Translations under genes and position numbers: made by a program
Assembly (NCBI RefSeq): GCF_026163565.1
Contig: NZ_JAPDKN010000034.1
Location: 26,942 to 90,941, forward strand
From: Chryseobacterium sp. YIM B08800
Lineage (GTDB): Bacteria > Bacteroidota > Bacteroidia > Flavobacteriales > Weeksellaceae
Length of the DNA stretch: 64,000 nt
Direction: 5' to 3'
Shown here: positions 42,412 to 51,757 of the stretch, in pieces
Position numbering within the stretch: the stretch's first letter is position 1
Layout: every line of letters begins with the position of its first letter
The notes under the pieces: model-generated
Told to the model about the DNA's origin: nothing
Databases searched by the model: none
What the model saw: the letters and a program-made list of their open reading frames with translations, nothing else

Positions 42412-43878
42412 TTAAAGATCTAAAGCCGGTTTGAGAATTGTTTCCATTTTACTTTTCACCTGACCAACTGAGCCTGCATAATTATTCACCATCAAAGAGA
42501 AAACCAGTGTTCTTCCTGAATTGGTTTTTAAATACCCAGCTAAAGTTTTTACTTTATTTAAAGTTCCTGTTTTCGCAAAAACCTGTCCGTTTCCTTCTTC
42601 TTTAAACATACCTTTTAGAGTTCCGGATTGTCCACCGATTGGCAAAGAATTGAAATAAGTTTTGTAAAATTTTTCGTCCATTAAAGAAGTCAAAAACTTC
42701 ACCTGAGAAATTGGAGTTACATGATTGCTTCTCGATAAACCGCTTCCATCCATATAATTCAGGCCTTCAATATCAAATGCGATATCTTTTAAGTGATTAT
42801 TAACCACAATTCTACCAGATTCTGAAGTTTGATCTCCCATTTTCTGGAAACCTACTGTTTTTAATAAAGCTTCTGCTAAAGAGTTATCGCTTCTCTGATT
42901 GGTATAATAAATAATATCACCCAAAGTCGGAGATTTATATACTGAAATCATCTTTCTAATTTCCGGAGACGCATCTGTCATTTTAGGAACTACTTTTCCG
43001 GTAACTGCTACTCCGCTTTTTACAAGACTTGCTCTGAATGAATTGGCAAGGAAAGCTGGAGCATCAGGTAATTTTGTAGTTAAAGTTCCGTTTCCGTCGT
43101 ACTTTTCAGCGTACACCATTTTATTTACATAAGGTGAAACATAGAAAAACTTCTTGTCTGTAGCAGGATTCATTGATTTTTTTACAATAAGTCTCTCATT
43201 GGCAGGATTAATCTCTTTGGTAGTACCTACAGGAAGATAGTAATTATTGTTTTCTAGCCAAACAACATTTTCCGGAAGTGCCGAAATGTTACCTTTGAAA
43301 AGCGCTGTCTGAATAATAATATCACCATTTACCTTTTTAATACCTTCACGAGCTATTCCCCCTGCAAAATCTGAAACGATATCTTTGTAAGACCAAGCTC
43401 CCGCTTTATTGGTTCCCAACGATGGATCACCGCTTCCTACAATGTAAAGATTACCATTTAAAGTTCCATTTTCATCGATTTCTCCTGAATATTCCAGCTG
43501 TGTCATCCAACGGTAGTTTTCACCCAACATGCTCATAGCAGTTTCGGTAGTCAACAACTTCGTTGTAGAAGCAGGAACAAGAGGAGTATTTTCGTTGTAC
43601 GAAGAAATTATTTTCTTCGTTTTTGGGTCGTAGACCACAAATCCCCAAGTTGCGTTTTTCAGCACGGGATCGGTCATCATTGTGTTTACACTGATGTCTA
43701 CAAGTTCTTTTGGCGACAAAATAGCTTTTTCCACATACGCAGCAGGCGATGGAAGGTTTGAGCTAGTTTTATTGTCATAATTTTGAGAGTAAAGAACTGT
43801 AGAAACGGTCGATTGTGCAAATAAAAAACCAGCAGCCAAGACCGTAACACCTGAAATATATTTTCTGAAATTTACCAT
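42412..43878 (-). CDS. dacB: D-alanyl-D-alanine carboxypeptidase/endopeptidase (PBP4)
   Basis: A 488-residue periplasmic penicillin-binding protein of class C that trims peptidoglycan cross-links. The signal peptide ends near residue 21. Motifs: SxxK is STTK (104-107), SxN is SDN in NQRSDNSLAEALL, and KTG is in FAKTGTLNKVKTLAGY. An inserted domain of about 150 residues follows the first motif, as in E. coli PBP4. Its upstream region holds a -7 element and a half copy of the CTAC motif. Confidence 0.94.
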   Translation of the reverse strand: MVNFRKYISGVTVLAAGFLFAQSTVSTVLYSQNYDNKTSSNLPSPAAYVEKAILSPKELVDISVNTMMTDPVLKNATWGFVVYDPKTKKIISSYNENTPLVPASTTKLLTTETAMSMLGENYRWMTQLEYSGEIDENGTLNGNLYIVGSGDPSLGTNKAGAWSYKDIVSDFAGGIAREGIKKVNGDIIIQTALFKGNISALPENVVWLENNNYYLPVGTTKEINPANERLIVKKSMNPATDKKFFYVSPYVNKMVYAEKYDGNGTLTTKLPDAPAFLANSFRASLVKSGVAVTGKVVPKMTDASPEIRKMISVYKSPTLGDIIYYTNQRSDNSLAEALLKTVGFQKMGDQTSESGRIVVNNHLKDIAFDIEGLNYMDGSGLSRSNHVTPISQVKFLTSLMDEKFYKTYFNSLPIGGQSGTLKGMFKEEGNGQVFAKTGTLNKVKTLAGYLKTNSGRTLVFSLMVNNYAGSVGQVKSKMETILKPALDL

Positions 43879-43964
43879 CTAATTTTTCTTTTGTATATAT
43901 TTTGGATTGAATAAAAAACGATTAGTTAAATCATTTATCACATTCCAAACATATAGTCAACGTT

Positions 43965-44006
43965 CAAAAGTAGAAATTATTATGGTATGGTAGTCTAGTA
44001 GACTAT
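43965..44006 (-). promoter_or_regulatory. dacB promoter with a partial AGTCTACTA motif
   Basis: On the minus strand TAGTCTACTAGACTACC (43989-44006) stands 16 bases from the -7 element TACTTTTG (43965-43972). The first nine bases match the cysH and 37650 sites, the rest does not. Confidence 0.35.
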
Positions 44007-44037
44007 AATAAAAGGCTATAAAATATGTTAAATTTTG

Positions 44038-46485
44038 TTAAAAATCTACAAAAACATCTTTTTTAATGCTTTGATAAGCAGTGATTTCATCAAATTCTTT
44101 TAAACTTAACAAAACTAAGCTTTTGAATTTCTCATAGTTTTTACCACGTGGAAGCTTAAGCAAAACCTGAAACTGATACAAATTATTCAGTCTCGCAATC
44201 TGCGCTCTTTCAGGACCTAAAATACAATCTTCAGGAAGGTATTTTCTTAAAACCGAACCTAAAAACTGTGAAGCACGATCTACTTTTTCGTCTCTTCGAT
44301 GTTTAAGCTCAATCATAATTAGTTTTGTGAATGGCGGATAATTAAATTTCTGGCGTTCGGTAAGGAAATATTTATAAATCTTAGAAATATTATTCATTTT
44401 AATCAACTGAAAAACAGAATGATCCGGATTAAAAGTCTGAATTAAAACTCGACCTTTCCCGGAAACCCTTCCCGCTCTTCCGGAAACCTGTGTGATTAGC
44501 TGATATGCTCTTTCTTCTGCTCTAAAATCCTGTACATACAGCATAGAATCTGCTTTTGGAATTGCTACCAATTCGATATGATCAAAATCCAGACCTTTGG
44601 AAATCATCTGCGTTCCTACGATAATATCGGTTTCTCTTTCCTCTATTTTTTCGTACAGTTTTTCATAAGCAAATTTCTTACGCATCGAATCAACATCCAT
44701 TCTGTCGACTTCATTATCAGGAAAAATTTTAGAAATTTCTTCATGAATCTGCTCTACTCCTACTCCTTTTTCATTAAGGTTTTCAGAATAGCATTTCGGG
44801 CAGGTTTTCGGCTTAGAAGCTCTCTGTCCGCAATAATGGCATTTCATTTCGTGAGCAGCTTTGTGATACGTCATCACGACATCACAATTTGAGCAGTAAT
44901 TCACATAACCACAAGATTCGCATTCCAAAACACTGGCGTAACCACGTCGGTTGTGAAGAATCATCGTCTGATTTTTTTCTTCTAAAGTTTTTTTAATTTC
45001 ATCAATCAGTTTTAAAGAAAAATTTCCGGAAACTTTTTTAGAATCCTGAGCTTCTTTAAAATTAATCAATTCAAATTCAGGAAGTTTTACATTCCCGAAT
45101 CTTTCATTCAGAAAAATATATTTCATCTTCTCTTTTCGGGCTAAATAATAGCTTTCAACAGAAGGCGTTGCCGAACCTAAAATCACATTAGCTCCATAAA
45201 AACTCGCCAAAACCAAAGCCGAATCTTTTGCATTAAAAAACGGAGAAACTTCCCTCGGTTTATATCCCGAATCATGTTCTTCATCAACCACAATCAATCC
45301 TAAATTCTGATAAGGTAAAAACAGAGCATTCCTCGTTGCAATAAGGATTTTGATATTGTTGTTTTTTATTCTTCTCCAGATTTCTACCTTTTCAAAATCA
45401 GTAAGTTTCTGATGATAAAAACCAAGTTGTCTGCCGTATTTTTTTTCTAATCTTTGAGTAATTTGCTTCGTTAAAGAGATTTCAGGAAGTAAAAACAAAA
45501 CATTTTTTCCTTCAGAAATACATTCTTCAATTTTCTCTAAATAAATGTGCGTTTTTCCGGATGAAGTTACCCCATGAAGCAACACATTTCTGCCTTCTTC
45601 AAACGCTTCATCCACTTCAATTTTTGCAGCTTTTTGCACTTCAGTAAGCTCTTCTACCTCTTCAATTTCACCTTCATAGCTTTCAATTCGGTCTTTCTGC
45701 ATGTAATATTCTTCGACAAGATTTTTATCTGCCAAAGATTTAAAATGCGAACTAGAAAAATAACCGTCTTCAAATAACTCTGATTTTTTGATATGCAAAT
45801 CAGGATTCTCAGTTTGTTTTTCTAAAATATGCAGGAAAAGATCTTTCTGTTTTTGAGCTCTTTTTAAGCTTAAAAGAATCTCTGTAAGATTGTTATTTTT
45901 TAAAACCTCATCATTAATTTTTACATAAGCAACTTCTTTTGCTTTGTATTTTTCAGCAATCTTTTCGTCGATTTCGATATACTGTAAATCGATCAAAGAA
46001 TTGATGGTTTTAATGATATCCTTTTTTGGAATAAACGCTTCAATATCCGTTAAATTAATCAGTTGGCGAACTTCCAATGCCTGAATAAGGTACATCTCGT
46101 TGACATCCAAATTTTCAAATTCAACGGTAATATTGGGTTTTAATTTTAAATAGGTTTCACTTTCCAGTTTTAAAGAAGACGGAAAAGCAAACCTGTAAAT
46201 TTCGCCCAAATTGCAGAGATAGTAATCTGAAAGCCATTTCCAAAACTTAATTTGTTCTGAAGGCAAAATCGGCTGTTCGTCTAAAATACTGATGACTTCC
46301 TTTGCCACAAACTGAGTAGGCTCTTCATCATGCAATTCAAAAACAATTCCCGTGTAGATTTTTTTTCCACCAAAAGGAACCAGAACTCTCATTCCAGGTT
46401 GAATTGTCGATTGTATTTCTTCCGGAACTTTGTATGTAAAAGTTCCTTTCAGATTGAGCGGTAAAATAATTTGAGCGTATTGCAA
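44038..46485 (-). CDS. priA: Primosomal protein N' (replication restart helicase)
   Basis: An 815-residue DNA helicase that reloads the replisome at stalled forks. It has the N-terminal DNA-binding domain (about 1-270), Walker A GVTSSGKT (305-312), DEEH in VVDEEHDSGYKPREV, and eight zinc-binding cysteines (CESCGYVNYCSNC, then CHYCGQRASKPKTCPKC). DFRAEERAYQLITQVSGRAG is a late helicase motif. The only in-frame start at the family position is TTG at 46485; no upstream ATG is open. Confidence 0.95.
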   Translation of the reverse strand: MQYAQIILPLNLKGTFTYKVPEEIQSTIQPGMRVLVPFGGKKIYTGIVFELHDEEPTQFVAKEVISILDEQPILPSEQIKFWKWLSDYYLCNLGEIYRFAFPSSLKLESETYLKLKPNITVEFENLDVNEMYLIQALEVRQLINLTDIEAFIPKKDIIKTINSLIDLQYIEIDEKIAEKYKAKEVAYVKINDEVLKNNNLTEILLSLKRAQKQKDLFLHILEKQTENPDLHIKKSELFEDGYFSSSHFKSLADKNLVEEYYMQKDRIESYEGEIEEVEELTEVQKAAKIEVDEAFEEGRNVLLHGVTSSGKTHIYLEKIEECISEGKNVLFLLPEISLTKQITQRLEKKYGRQLGFYHQKLTDFEKVEIWRRIKNNNIKILIATRNALFLPYQNLGLIVVDEEHDSGYKPREVSPFFNAKDSALVLASFYGANVILGSATPSVESYYLARKEKMKYIFLNERFGNVKLPEFELINFKEAQDSKKVSGNFSLKLIDEIKKTLEEKNQTMILHNRRGYASVLECESCGYVNYCSNCDVVMTYHKAAHEMKCHYCGQRASKPKTCPKCYSENLNEKGVGVEQIHEEISKIFPDNEVDRMDVDSMRKKFAYEKLYEKIEERETDIIVGTQMISKGLDFDHIELVAIPKADSMLYVQDFRAEERAYQLITQVSGRAGRVSGKGRVLIQTFNPDHSVFQLIKMNNISKIYKYFLTERQKFNYPPFTKLIMIELKHRRDEKVDRASQFLGSVLRKYLPEDCILGPERAQIARLNNLYQFQVLLKLPRGKNYEKFKSLVLLSLKEFDEITAYQSIKKDVFVDF

Positions 46486-46599
46486 GGGAATAATTATAGT
46501 GTAAAATTAATTTTTTATTCAGAGAACTGCAATTTTGTTTTCTTTAAATCTTTCAGAAACATATAATTTTGATTACATTCATGTAGTTAAAGTAATATT

Positions 46600-46667
46600 T
46601 CACGCAGATTCTTCAGATTGAGCAGATTTAAAAATAAAGATCCGCGTTATCAGCAAAATCTGCGTGA
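46600..46667. repeat. Inverted repeat TCACGCAGATT / AATCTGCGTGA
   Basis: Perfect 11-base arms, with further AGCAGAT/ATCTGC-like words inside. Same family as 6052-6119. Confidence 0.8.
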
Positions 46668-46709
46668 GTTTTCAAAAAATTGAGATTGCTTCACTTTATT
46701 CTTAATGAC

Positions 46710-47618
46710 TTAGAAAATCATTTCAATGATCTGATACCAAATCGCTGAAGTTATAAACCCTACAAGAATACTGAATCCGATGATTAAATTCGTAAGTTTT
46801 GTATTTAATCTAAACTGTTCGGCAATAATACTTGCCGTAACTACAGTCGGCATTGCGGCTTCAAAGACAGAAATTTTCGCAACATCGCCCTTAATTCCGA
46901 GCAATAAAGCTAAACCTAAAATCATTATCGGAGCTAAAATTAATTTGTAAAACATGGAAGCCGAGATCTGTGGCAACAGTTTTTTCCAACCATTAAATTT
47001 CAATTGTAATCCGACAGAAAACAAAACCAATGGACTTACCGTTGCAGCCAGTTTATCAAAAAGAGGTTCAGCAAAAGTAAAATCGATGAACTGCGACAAA
47101 ACCAATGCTGCAATACAACCAATTAACGGAGGAAATGTAACCAGTCTTTTTAAAATAAAAATGGCACTCACTTTTCCGGATTTGCTTCCGCCTTTTACTG
47201 CAGCGATAATTCCTAATGTGGAAAGCGCAAAAAACATTGTCTGATCACAGATTATTGCAATGCTTAAAAGACTTTCACCATAGAAAGCAGAGATTAAAGG
47301 AAATCCAATGAATGAAGTGTTGCTGTAACCACTTGCTAATTCTAAAGTACTTCTTGATCTTCTGGAATATCCTTTTTGCCTGCTGTAAAACATCATAAAA
47401 AAGAAACATCCAATCGCAATTACAAAAGTTGAAAGTATGGGAAAAAGCATTTCTGGAGACCATTGAACTTTCGGTAAATATTTAAAAGAAACCGCAGGAA
47501 GTGCTAAATAAAGAATCCAGGTGTTGATGCCTTTGTGCGCATCGGGATGAATGGATTTTGTTTCTTTGAAAATCATTCCTGCCAAAATACAGACCGCGAT
47601 TAAAACAAAATTTACCAT
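46710..47618 (-). CDS. AEC-family membrane transporter
   Basis: A 302-residue inner-membrane protein with about ten helices of the auxin efflux carrier (AEC) family: N-terminal VNFVLIAVCILAGMIFKETK, the mid-protein ELASGYSNTSFIGFPLISAF (the TxxxGFPL family motif) and the C-terminal PTVVTASIIAEQFRLNTKLT. It would export a small organic acid or amino-acid derivative by proton-linked transport; the substrate is unknown. A long, gene-free spacer separates it from the divergent lptB. Confidence 0.9.
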   Translation of the reverse strand: MVNFVLIAVCILAGMIFKETKSIHPDAHKGINTWILYLALPAVSFKYLPKVQWSPEMLFPILSTFVIAIGCFFFMMFYSRQKGYSRRSRSTLELASGYSNTSFIGFPLISAFYGESLLSIAIICDQTMFFALSTLGIIAAVKGGSKSGKVSAIFILKRLVTFPPLIGCIAALVLSQFIDFTFAEPLFDKLAATVSPLVLFSVGLQLKFNGWKKLLPQISASMFYKLILAPIMILGLALLLGIKGDVAKISVFEAAMPTVVTASIIAEQFRLNTKLTNLIIGFSILVGFITSAIWYQIIEMIF

Positions 47619-47786
47619 ACTTCTTTTAAAACTTTTACAAATTTACGTTAGATTTTTAATTTAAAGTTATCATAACCATTCATTTCCTCTGCCTTCCTTC
47701 TTAATACTTGTTTTCTTTCTTAAATGAAATTGAAGATTCGACGAAGTCAAACGCCATTGTCTATCTAAAAAACCAATTCTTTAAAA

Positions 47787-47866
47787 CTTTGTTTATCCTT
47801 ACGATTATTAAACGCAAAAAAATACAAGGCTTTTCCAATAATCTATAGAATTTAAGATAAACAAAG
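47787..47866. repeat. Inverted repeat CTTTGTTTATCCTTA / TTAAGATAAACAAAG
   Basis: Arms at 47787-47801 and 47852-47866 pair with one mismatch. Confidence 0.75.
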
Positions 47867-48013
47867 CCATTTCACTTATATTCGAAAAACAAATTTTAAA
47901 AATAATCGTTCAAATTCTAATTCATTTTAAATATCATCAAATTAAACCTGTTAAACTCTGCTAAAATTAAAATTCAGATATTCATAATATAAATTTCTAA
48001 TTCAAAAAAACTT

Positions 48014-48021
48014 TATCTTTG
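48014..48021 (+). promoter_or_regulatory. -7 element TATCTTTG, 5 nt before the lptB ATG
   Basis: Consensus TAnnTTTG; the ATG at 48027 would be the first or near-first transcribed codon. Confidence 0.55.
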
Positions 48022-48026
48022 CGACT

Positions 48027-49088
48027 ATGATTTTACGAGGAGAAAACTTAATCAAAGAATACGGTCCCAAAAAAGTTGTAAAAGGCGTTTCTGTACAGGT
48101 TCAGCAGGGAGAAATTGTAGGTTTATTGGGTCCGAACGGAGCCGGGAAAACCACTTCATTTTATATGATCGTAGGGTTGGTAAAGCCTACTTCAGGGAGA
48201 ATTTTCCTCGACAAACAGGAAATCACAAACGATGCGATGTATCGCCGTGCTCAAAAAGGTATCGGTTATCTTGCTCAGGAAGCCTCGGTTTTCAGAAAAT
48301 TGTCTGTAGAAGATAATATTCTTGGTGTTTTACAGTTGACTAAGCTTTCAAAAAGAGAACAGCAAATAAAATGCGACGAACTAATTGAAGAATTTTCTCT
48401 GCAACACGTTCGTAAAAACAGAGGAGATCTTCTTTCCGGAGGAGAAAGACGTAGAACAGAGATTGCAAGATGTTTGGCAACAGACCCTAGTTTCATTCTT
48501 TTGGATGAGCCTTTTGCGGGAGTTGACCCGATTGCCGTGGAAGATATTCAGAAAATTGTAAGAAGTTTGACCGATAAAAACATCGGAATCTTAATTACCG
48601 ATCACAACGTACAGCAGACTTTGGCGATTACCAACAAAACTTATATTATGTTTGAAGGAAAGATCTTGAAAGAAGGTCTTCCTGAAGATTTGGCAAACGA
48701 TCCGCAAGTAAGAGAAGCGTATTTGGGTGAAAACTTCGTTTACCAAAGTATTTTCGACAAACCGAGTAAGAAAAGTTATGCTTACAATATTTGGGCAGGA
48801 AATTTTGATTCTAAATCTCAAATGCAGTCTTTCGTAAACGAAAATTTTGCTCAGTTTGATGACCTGAGATTGATGTATGGTTTTGAAGATATCAGTTTTG
48901 CATCTTTGGGAAATTCAGAAATTGAACATATTTTCAGTGATGTAGTTGACAAAAACGCTAACAACTCTTTTGTATTTCAGAAAAAAGAAATCAATTCAAA
49001 CTATTCTTTGGAACAGGCAGAAGCAGATTCTAAAGCAGCAAGTAGATCTGAATTGCATTACTTGACAACCTATGTTTTTGAGGGGTAA
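48027..49088 (+). CDS. lptB: LPS export ABC ATPase LptB with a C-terminal Imm22-like extension
   Basis: Residues 1-240 are LptB, the ATPase driving lipopolysaccharide export with LptFG: Walker A GPNGAGKTT (35-43), signature LSGGERRRTEIARCL, Walker B FILLDEPFAGVDP, switch ITDHNV, and the usual closing DPQVREAYLGENF. Unlike the roughly 240-residue norm, it carries about 113 more residues starting near 241. These open with YAYNIWAGNFDSKSQMQSFV and end in TTYVFEG, resembling the Imm22 (DUF4284) immunity domain. That match is recalled, not searched. The reading frame is uninterrupted, so this is a true fusion. Confidence 0.93.
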   Translation: MILRGENLIKEYGPKKVVKGVSVQVQQGEIVGLLGPNGAGKTTSFYMIVGLVKPTSGRIFLDKQEITNDAMYRRAQKGIGYLAQEASVFRKLSVEDNILGVLQLTKLSKREQQIKCDELIEEFSLQHVRKNRGDLLSGGERRRTEIARCLATDPSFILLDEPFAGVDPIAVEDIQKIVRSLTDKNIGILITDHNVQQTLAITNKTYIMFEGKILKEGLPEDLANDPQVREAYLGENFVYQSIFDKPSKKSYAYNIWAGNFDSKSQMQSFVNENFAQFDDLRLMYGFEDISFASLGNSEIEHIFSDVVDKNANNSFVFQKKEINSNYSLEQAEADSKAASRSELHYLTTYVFEG

Positions 49089-49177
49089 TTTTTTTAGAGA
49101 CACTTACATTTTATGATTAAAATAGATTTAAGAACTATTCAAAATTACATCTATAAAATCTAAAAACCCTAATCAAA

Positions 49178-49858
49178 TTGAAAAAACAAATTTTAAAAAT
49201 AATTAAAGATAATTCAGACAATTTAACAAATCTTCGTGAAGAATTATTTTTACTTTTTAATAAAAGTAAAAATAAAAGTTATGATCAAAATGATTCTTCA
49301 ATTGAGGAAGAAGAAGAAATTACAGGATGGATTACTTTAAATAACGTTAATTTTTTGGGATTTGACACAAAAGAACATGAAAAAAGACTTTTTTTAAATG
49401 AGACACAGAAAGTCAGCTTTTTATTGCAAAGCCACTGCAAGATTTGTGATGATAAACTACCAATATCAAATTTTCCAGTTAGAATTACTCCTTTAACAAG
49501 GCAAACAAAAACGGCTTTCAAAAACGAATTTAAGAAACAGTTTTTAAATTCTCCTTATGGAAAGCAAACTGGTTTATCTTTAAATGATAAGCTCTGTATT
49601 AAATTAGTTTTTGTGCTTAATAATATAAGAGATAAAGATTTAGATAATATGGCTAAATTGACGTTAGATGCATTAAAAGAACTTATAAAAATTGATGATA
49701 AAAACATTGATCATTTAGAGTTAATAAAAATTAAAACAAAATTTCTTGAAAGTTATATACATATTAGAATTTCAAAAAGTGATATAAATACAAGTAAAAA
49801 TATAATTTTAAAAGGCGAACATTTGAGTTGGGGAGGTTTACTAAAGCTTGATAAATAG
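49178..49858 (+). CDS. RusA-family Holliday junction resolvase-like protein
   Basis: A 226-residue protein. The C-terminal half fits RusA: LCIKLVFVLNNIRDKDLDNMAK (first line shortened in use), with the acidic residues D154 and D156 in DKDLDN, D164 in LDALKE and D173/D174 in IDDKNI. E. coli RusA uses D70, D72 and D91, which matches this spacing in kind. The N-terminal 100 residues, with HCKICDDKL, are specific to this protein. It starts at TTG 49178 and is very AT-rich, standing alone between lptB and an ABC gene, which suggests a phage or element origin. Confidence 0.75.
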   Translation: MKKQILKIIKDNSDNLTNLREELFLLFNKSKNKSYDQNDSSIEEEEEITGWITLNNVNFLGFDTKEHEKRLFLNETQKVSFLLQSHCKICDDKLPISNFPVRITPLTRQTKTAFKNEFKKQFLNSPYGKQTGLSLNDKLCIKLVFVLNNIRDKDLDNMAKLTLDALKELIKIDDKNIDHLELIKIKTKFLESYIHIRISKSDINTSKNIILKGEHLSWGGLLKLDK

Positions 49859-49894
49859 AATATTCTAACTTAGATGCTTTTAAAATTTAATAAT

Positions 49895-49930
49895 AAAACG
49901 TACCTTTTCTCTCAGAAATGGTACGTTTTT
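49895..49930 (+). terminator. Rho-independent terminator
   Basis: AAAACGTACC pairs with GGTACGTTTTT, 36 nt after the RusA-like stop and 16 nt before the ABC exporter start. Confidence 0.8.
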
Positions 49931-49945
49931 CTTTTAAACCAAATC

Positions 49946-51757
49946 ATGGCAAAACCTTTTAACAGAACAGTGACTTTATTTGGAATTTACAAACAGTTAA
50001 TTCCATTTATAAAGCCTTACCGACCGATGATTTACGGAACTTTGTTTCTTACTTTTCTCGGTGCTTTGGCAGCCCAAGTGAATCCTTTAGTTTTAAAATA
50101 TACGGTGGATGAAGTGACAAAACTGACGCGTCTTCCACATCCGATGAGCGAGGGAATTCATATTCTGATTATTATTTCTATTATTTTATTGGGAAAGGAA
50201 TTACTGAATATCTTCATCAATTTCGGGCAGAAATTTTATGGTGAAAAAATCAGAATTAATGTAAGTTCGGTTTTAGCTCAATCAGCAATCGACAAAATTC
50301 TTACGTATAGGGTTGCTTATTTTAATGATGAAAACCACGAATCCGGAAAACTTCAAATAAGGATCGATCGTGGAATTGAAAGCCTTACAAGACTTGTTCA
50401 AAACTTTTTTATTGACATGCTTCCGCTATTTTCAAATGCATTTATTGCTTTGATTATTATGTATTTGCAAAACGTGTATGTAGGATTAGTTTCTACGATC
50501 ATTGTTCCTATTTATTTTTACATCAGTTCGTTACAGGCAAAAAAATTGGGCGGAGTAAGACGAACTTTAAGAAATCAGCGTGAACAGAAAACTTCAGGAC
50601 TTTTAAATTTAATCAATTCCATCATGGTAATTAAAAGTTTTGTCCGCGAAAAATTTGAAGGCAAAAAACAGTACGATTTGCAGATGCAATTGATGGACAG
50701 CCAAATGTTTACCCGAAAAACCAACTTTATTTACGACGGTTTAAAAACTTTTATCGAGCAGTTTGGAGTGGTTTTAATTATTCTTCTGACCGTTTATTTG
50801 GTTTTAGACCAGCAAATGACGATTGGTGCCATCATGCTTCACATCATGCTTTTCAACAATGTTTCTTCGCCAATCAGGCAGCTTCACAGGATTTATGACG
50901 ATATGAATGATGCGATGATCTATGCCGAGGGTTATTTTGATATTTTAAATGCTGAAGATGAAATTGAACCGAACGGAAACTTTGTAGAAAACGAGATTAA
51001 AGGAAATTTTGAATTAAGAAATGTTAATTTTACTTATCCCAACGGAACTAAAGCATTGAATGATGTTTCGATGATGATCGAAAACGGAAAAACTACGGCT
51101 TTAGTAGGATTAAGCGGAGCCGGAAAATCAACTATTATCAATCTACTCTGCAAGTTTTATCTTCCCGATTCTGGTGAAATTATTTTAGATAATATTGATT
51201 TAGCTAATTACAACAATACTTTTTTAAGAGATGATTTGGGATTGGTTTTACAGAAAAATCATATTTTCCAAGGAAGTATTGAAGACAACATTCGCTATGG
51301 AAACATGAATGCGAGTTTTGAAGAAATCGAAGAAGCAGCCAAAAAAGCATATCTCCACGAACAGATTTTAGATCTTCCTGAAAAATATCAACACGATGCG
51401 ACTCAACTTTCAGGTGGGCAACAACAGAGAATTGCGATTGCAAGATTATTTTTGAAAAATCCACCCATTATTTTCCTTGATGAACCAACGGCGAGTTTGG
51501 ATGCAATTGCTACTGAACAAATTAAAAACTCTTTAGATGCGATTAAAGCAGGAAGAACCGTTGTGATTATTTCGCACTCTCTTTCACAGATCTTAGATTC
51601 AGATAAAATTTATGTGATGAAAAAAGGTCACGTCGTAGAAAGCGGAACTCATGATGAATTGGTACAGATGAACGGAACTTACAGAGAGATTTTTGATGCT
51701 TCTGCGAGAAGTTTGAATTTAGACAGATTAGTGAAAAGTTATAAAGATGAAAATTAG
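49946..51757 (+). CDS. ABC exporter, fused membrane and ATPase domains
   Basis: A 603-residue MsbA-type half-transporter: six helices in residues 1-330 (MIYGTLFLTFLGALAAQVNP, IHILIIISIILLGKELLNIF, LPLFSNAFIALIIMYLQNVY) and an ATPase domain with Walker A GLSGAGKST, signature LSGGQQQRIAIARL, Walker B PPIIFLDEPTA and switch ISHSLSQ. The start MAKPFNRTV at 49946 is preferred to the in-frame extension, which would overlap the terminator. Its last 11 bases overlap the next gene. Substrate unknown; lipid or peptide are family norms. Confidence 0.9.
   Translation: MAKPFNRTVTLFGIYKQLIPFIKPYRPMIYGTLFLTFLGALAAQVNPLVLKYTVDEVTKLTRLPHPMSEGIHILIIISIILLGKELLNIFINFGQKFYGEKIRINVSSVLAQSAIDKILTYRVAYFNDENHESGKLQIRIDRGIESLTRLVQNFFIDMLPLFSNAFIALIIMYLQNVYVGLVSTIIVPIYFYISSLQAKKLGGVRRTLRNQREQKTSGLLNLINSIMVIKSFVREKFEGKKQYDLQMQLMDSQMFTRKTNFIYDGLKTFIEQFGVVLIILLTVYLVLDQQMTIGAIMLHIMLFNNVSSPIRQLHRIYDDMNDAMIYAEGYFDILNAEDEIEPNGNFVENEIKGNFELRNVNFTYPNGTKALNDVSMMIENGKTTALVGLSGAGKSTIINLLCKFYLPDSGEIILDNIDLANYNNTFLRDDLGLVLQKNHIFQGSIEDNIRYGNMNASFEEIEEAAKKAYLHEQILDLPEKYQHDATQLSGGQQQRIAIARLFLKNPPIIFLDEPTASLDAIATEQIKNSLDAIKAGRTVVIISHSLSQILDSDKIYVMKKGHVVESGTHDELVQMNGTYREIFDASARSLNLDRLVKSYKDEN

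Larger units (their letters stand above)
47619..48026. other. Intergenic region between the AEC gene and lptB
   Basis: No gene is seen in about 400 bases. It holds an inverted repeat at 47787-47866 and the lptB -7 element at 48014-48021. Confidence 0.6.

Noticed and set aside
44578..44892. 104-residue rightward open frame inside priA
   Set aside because: Antisense shadow over the conserved zinc-cysteine region of priA.
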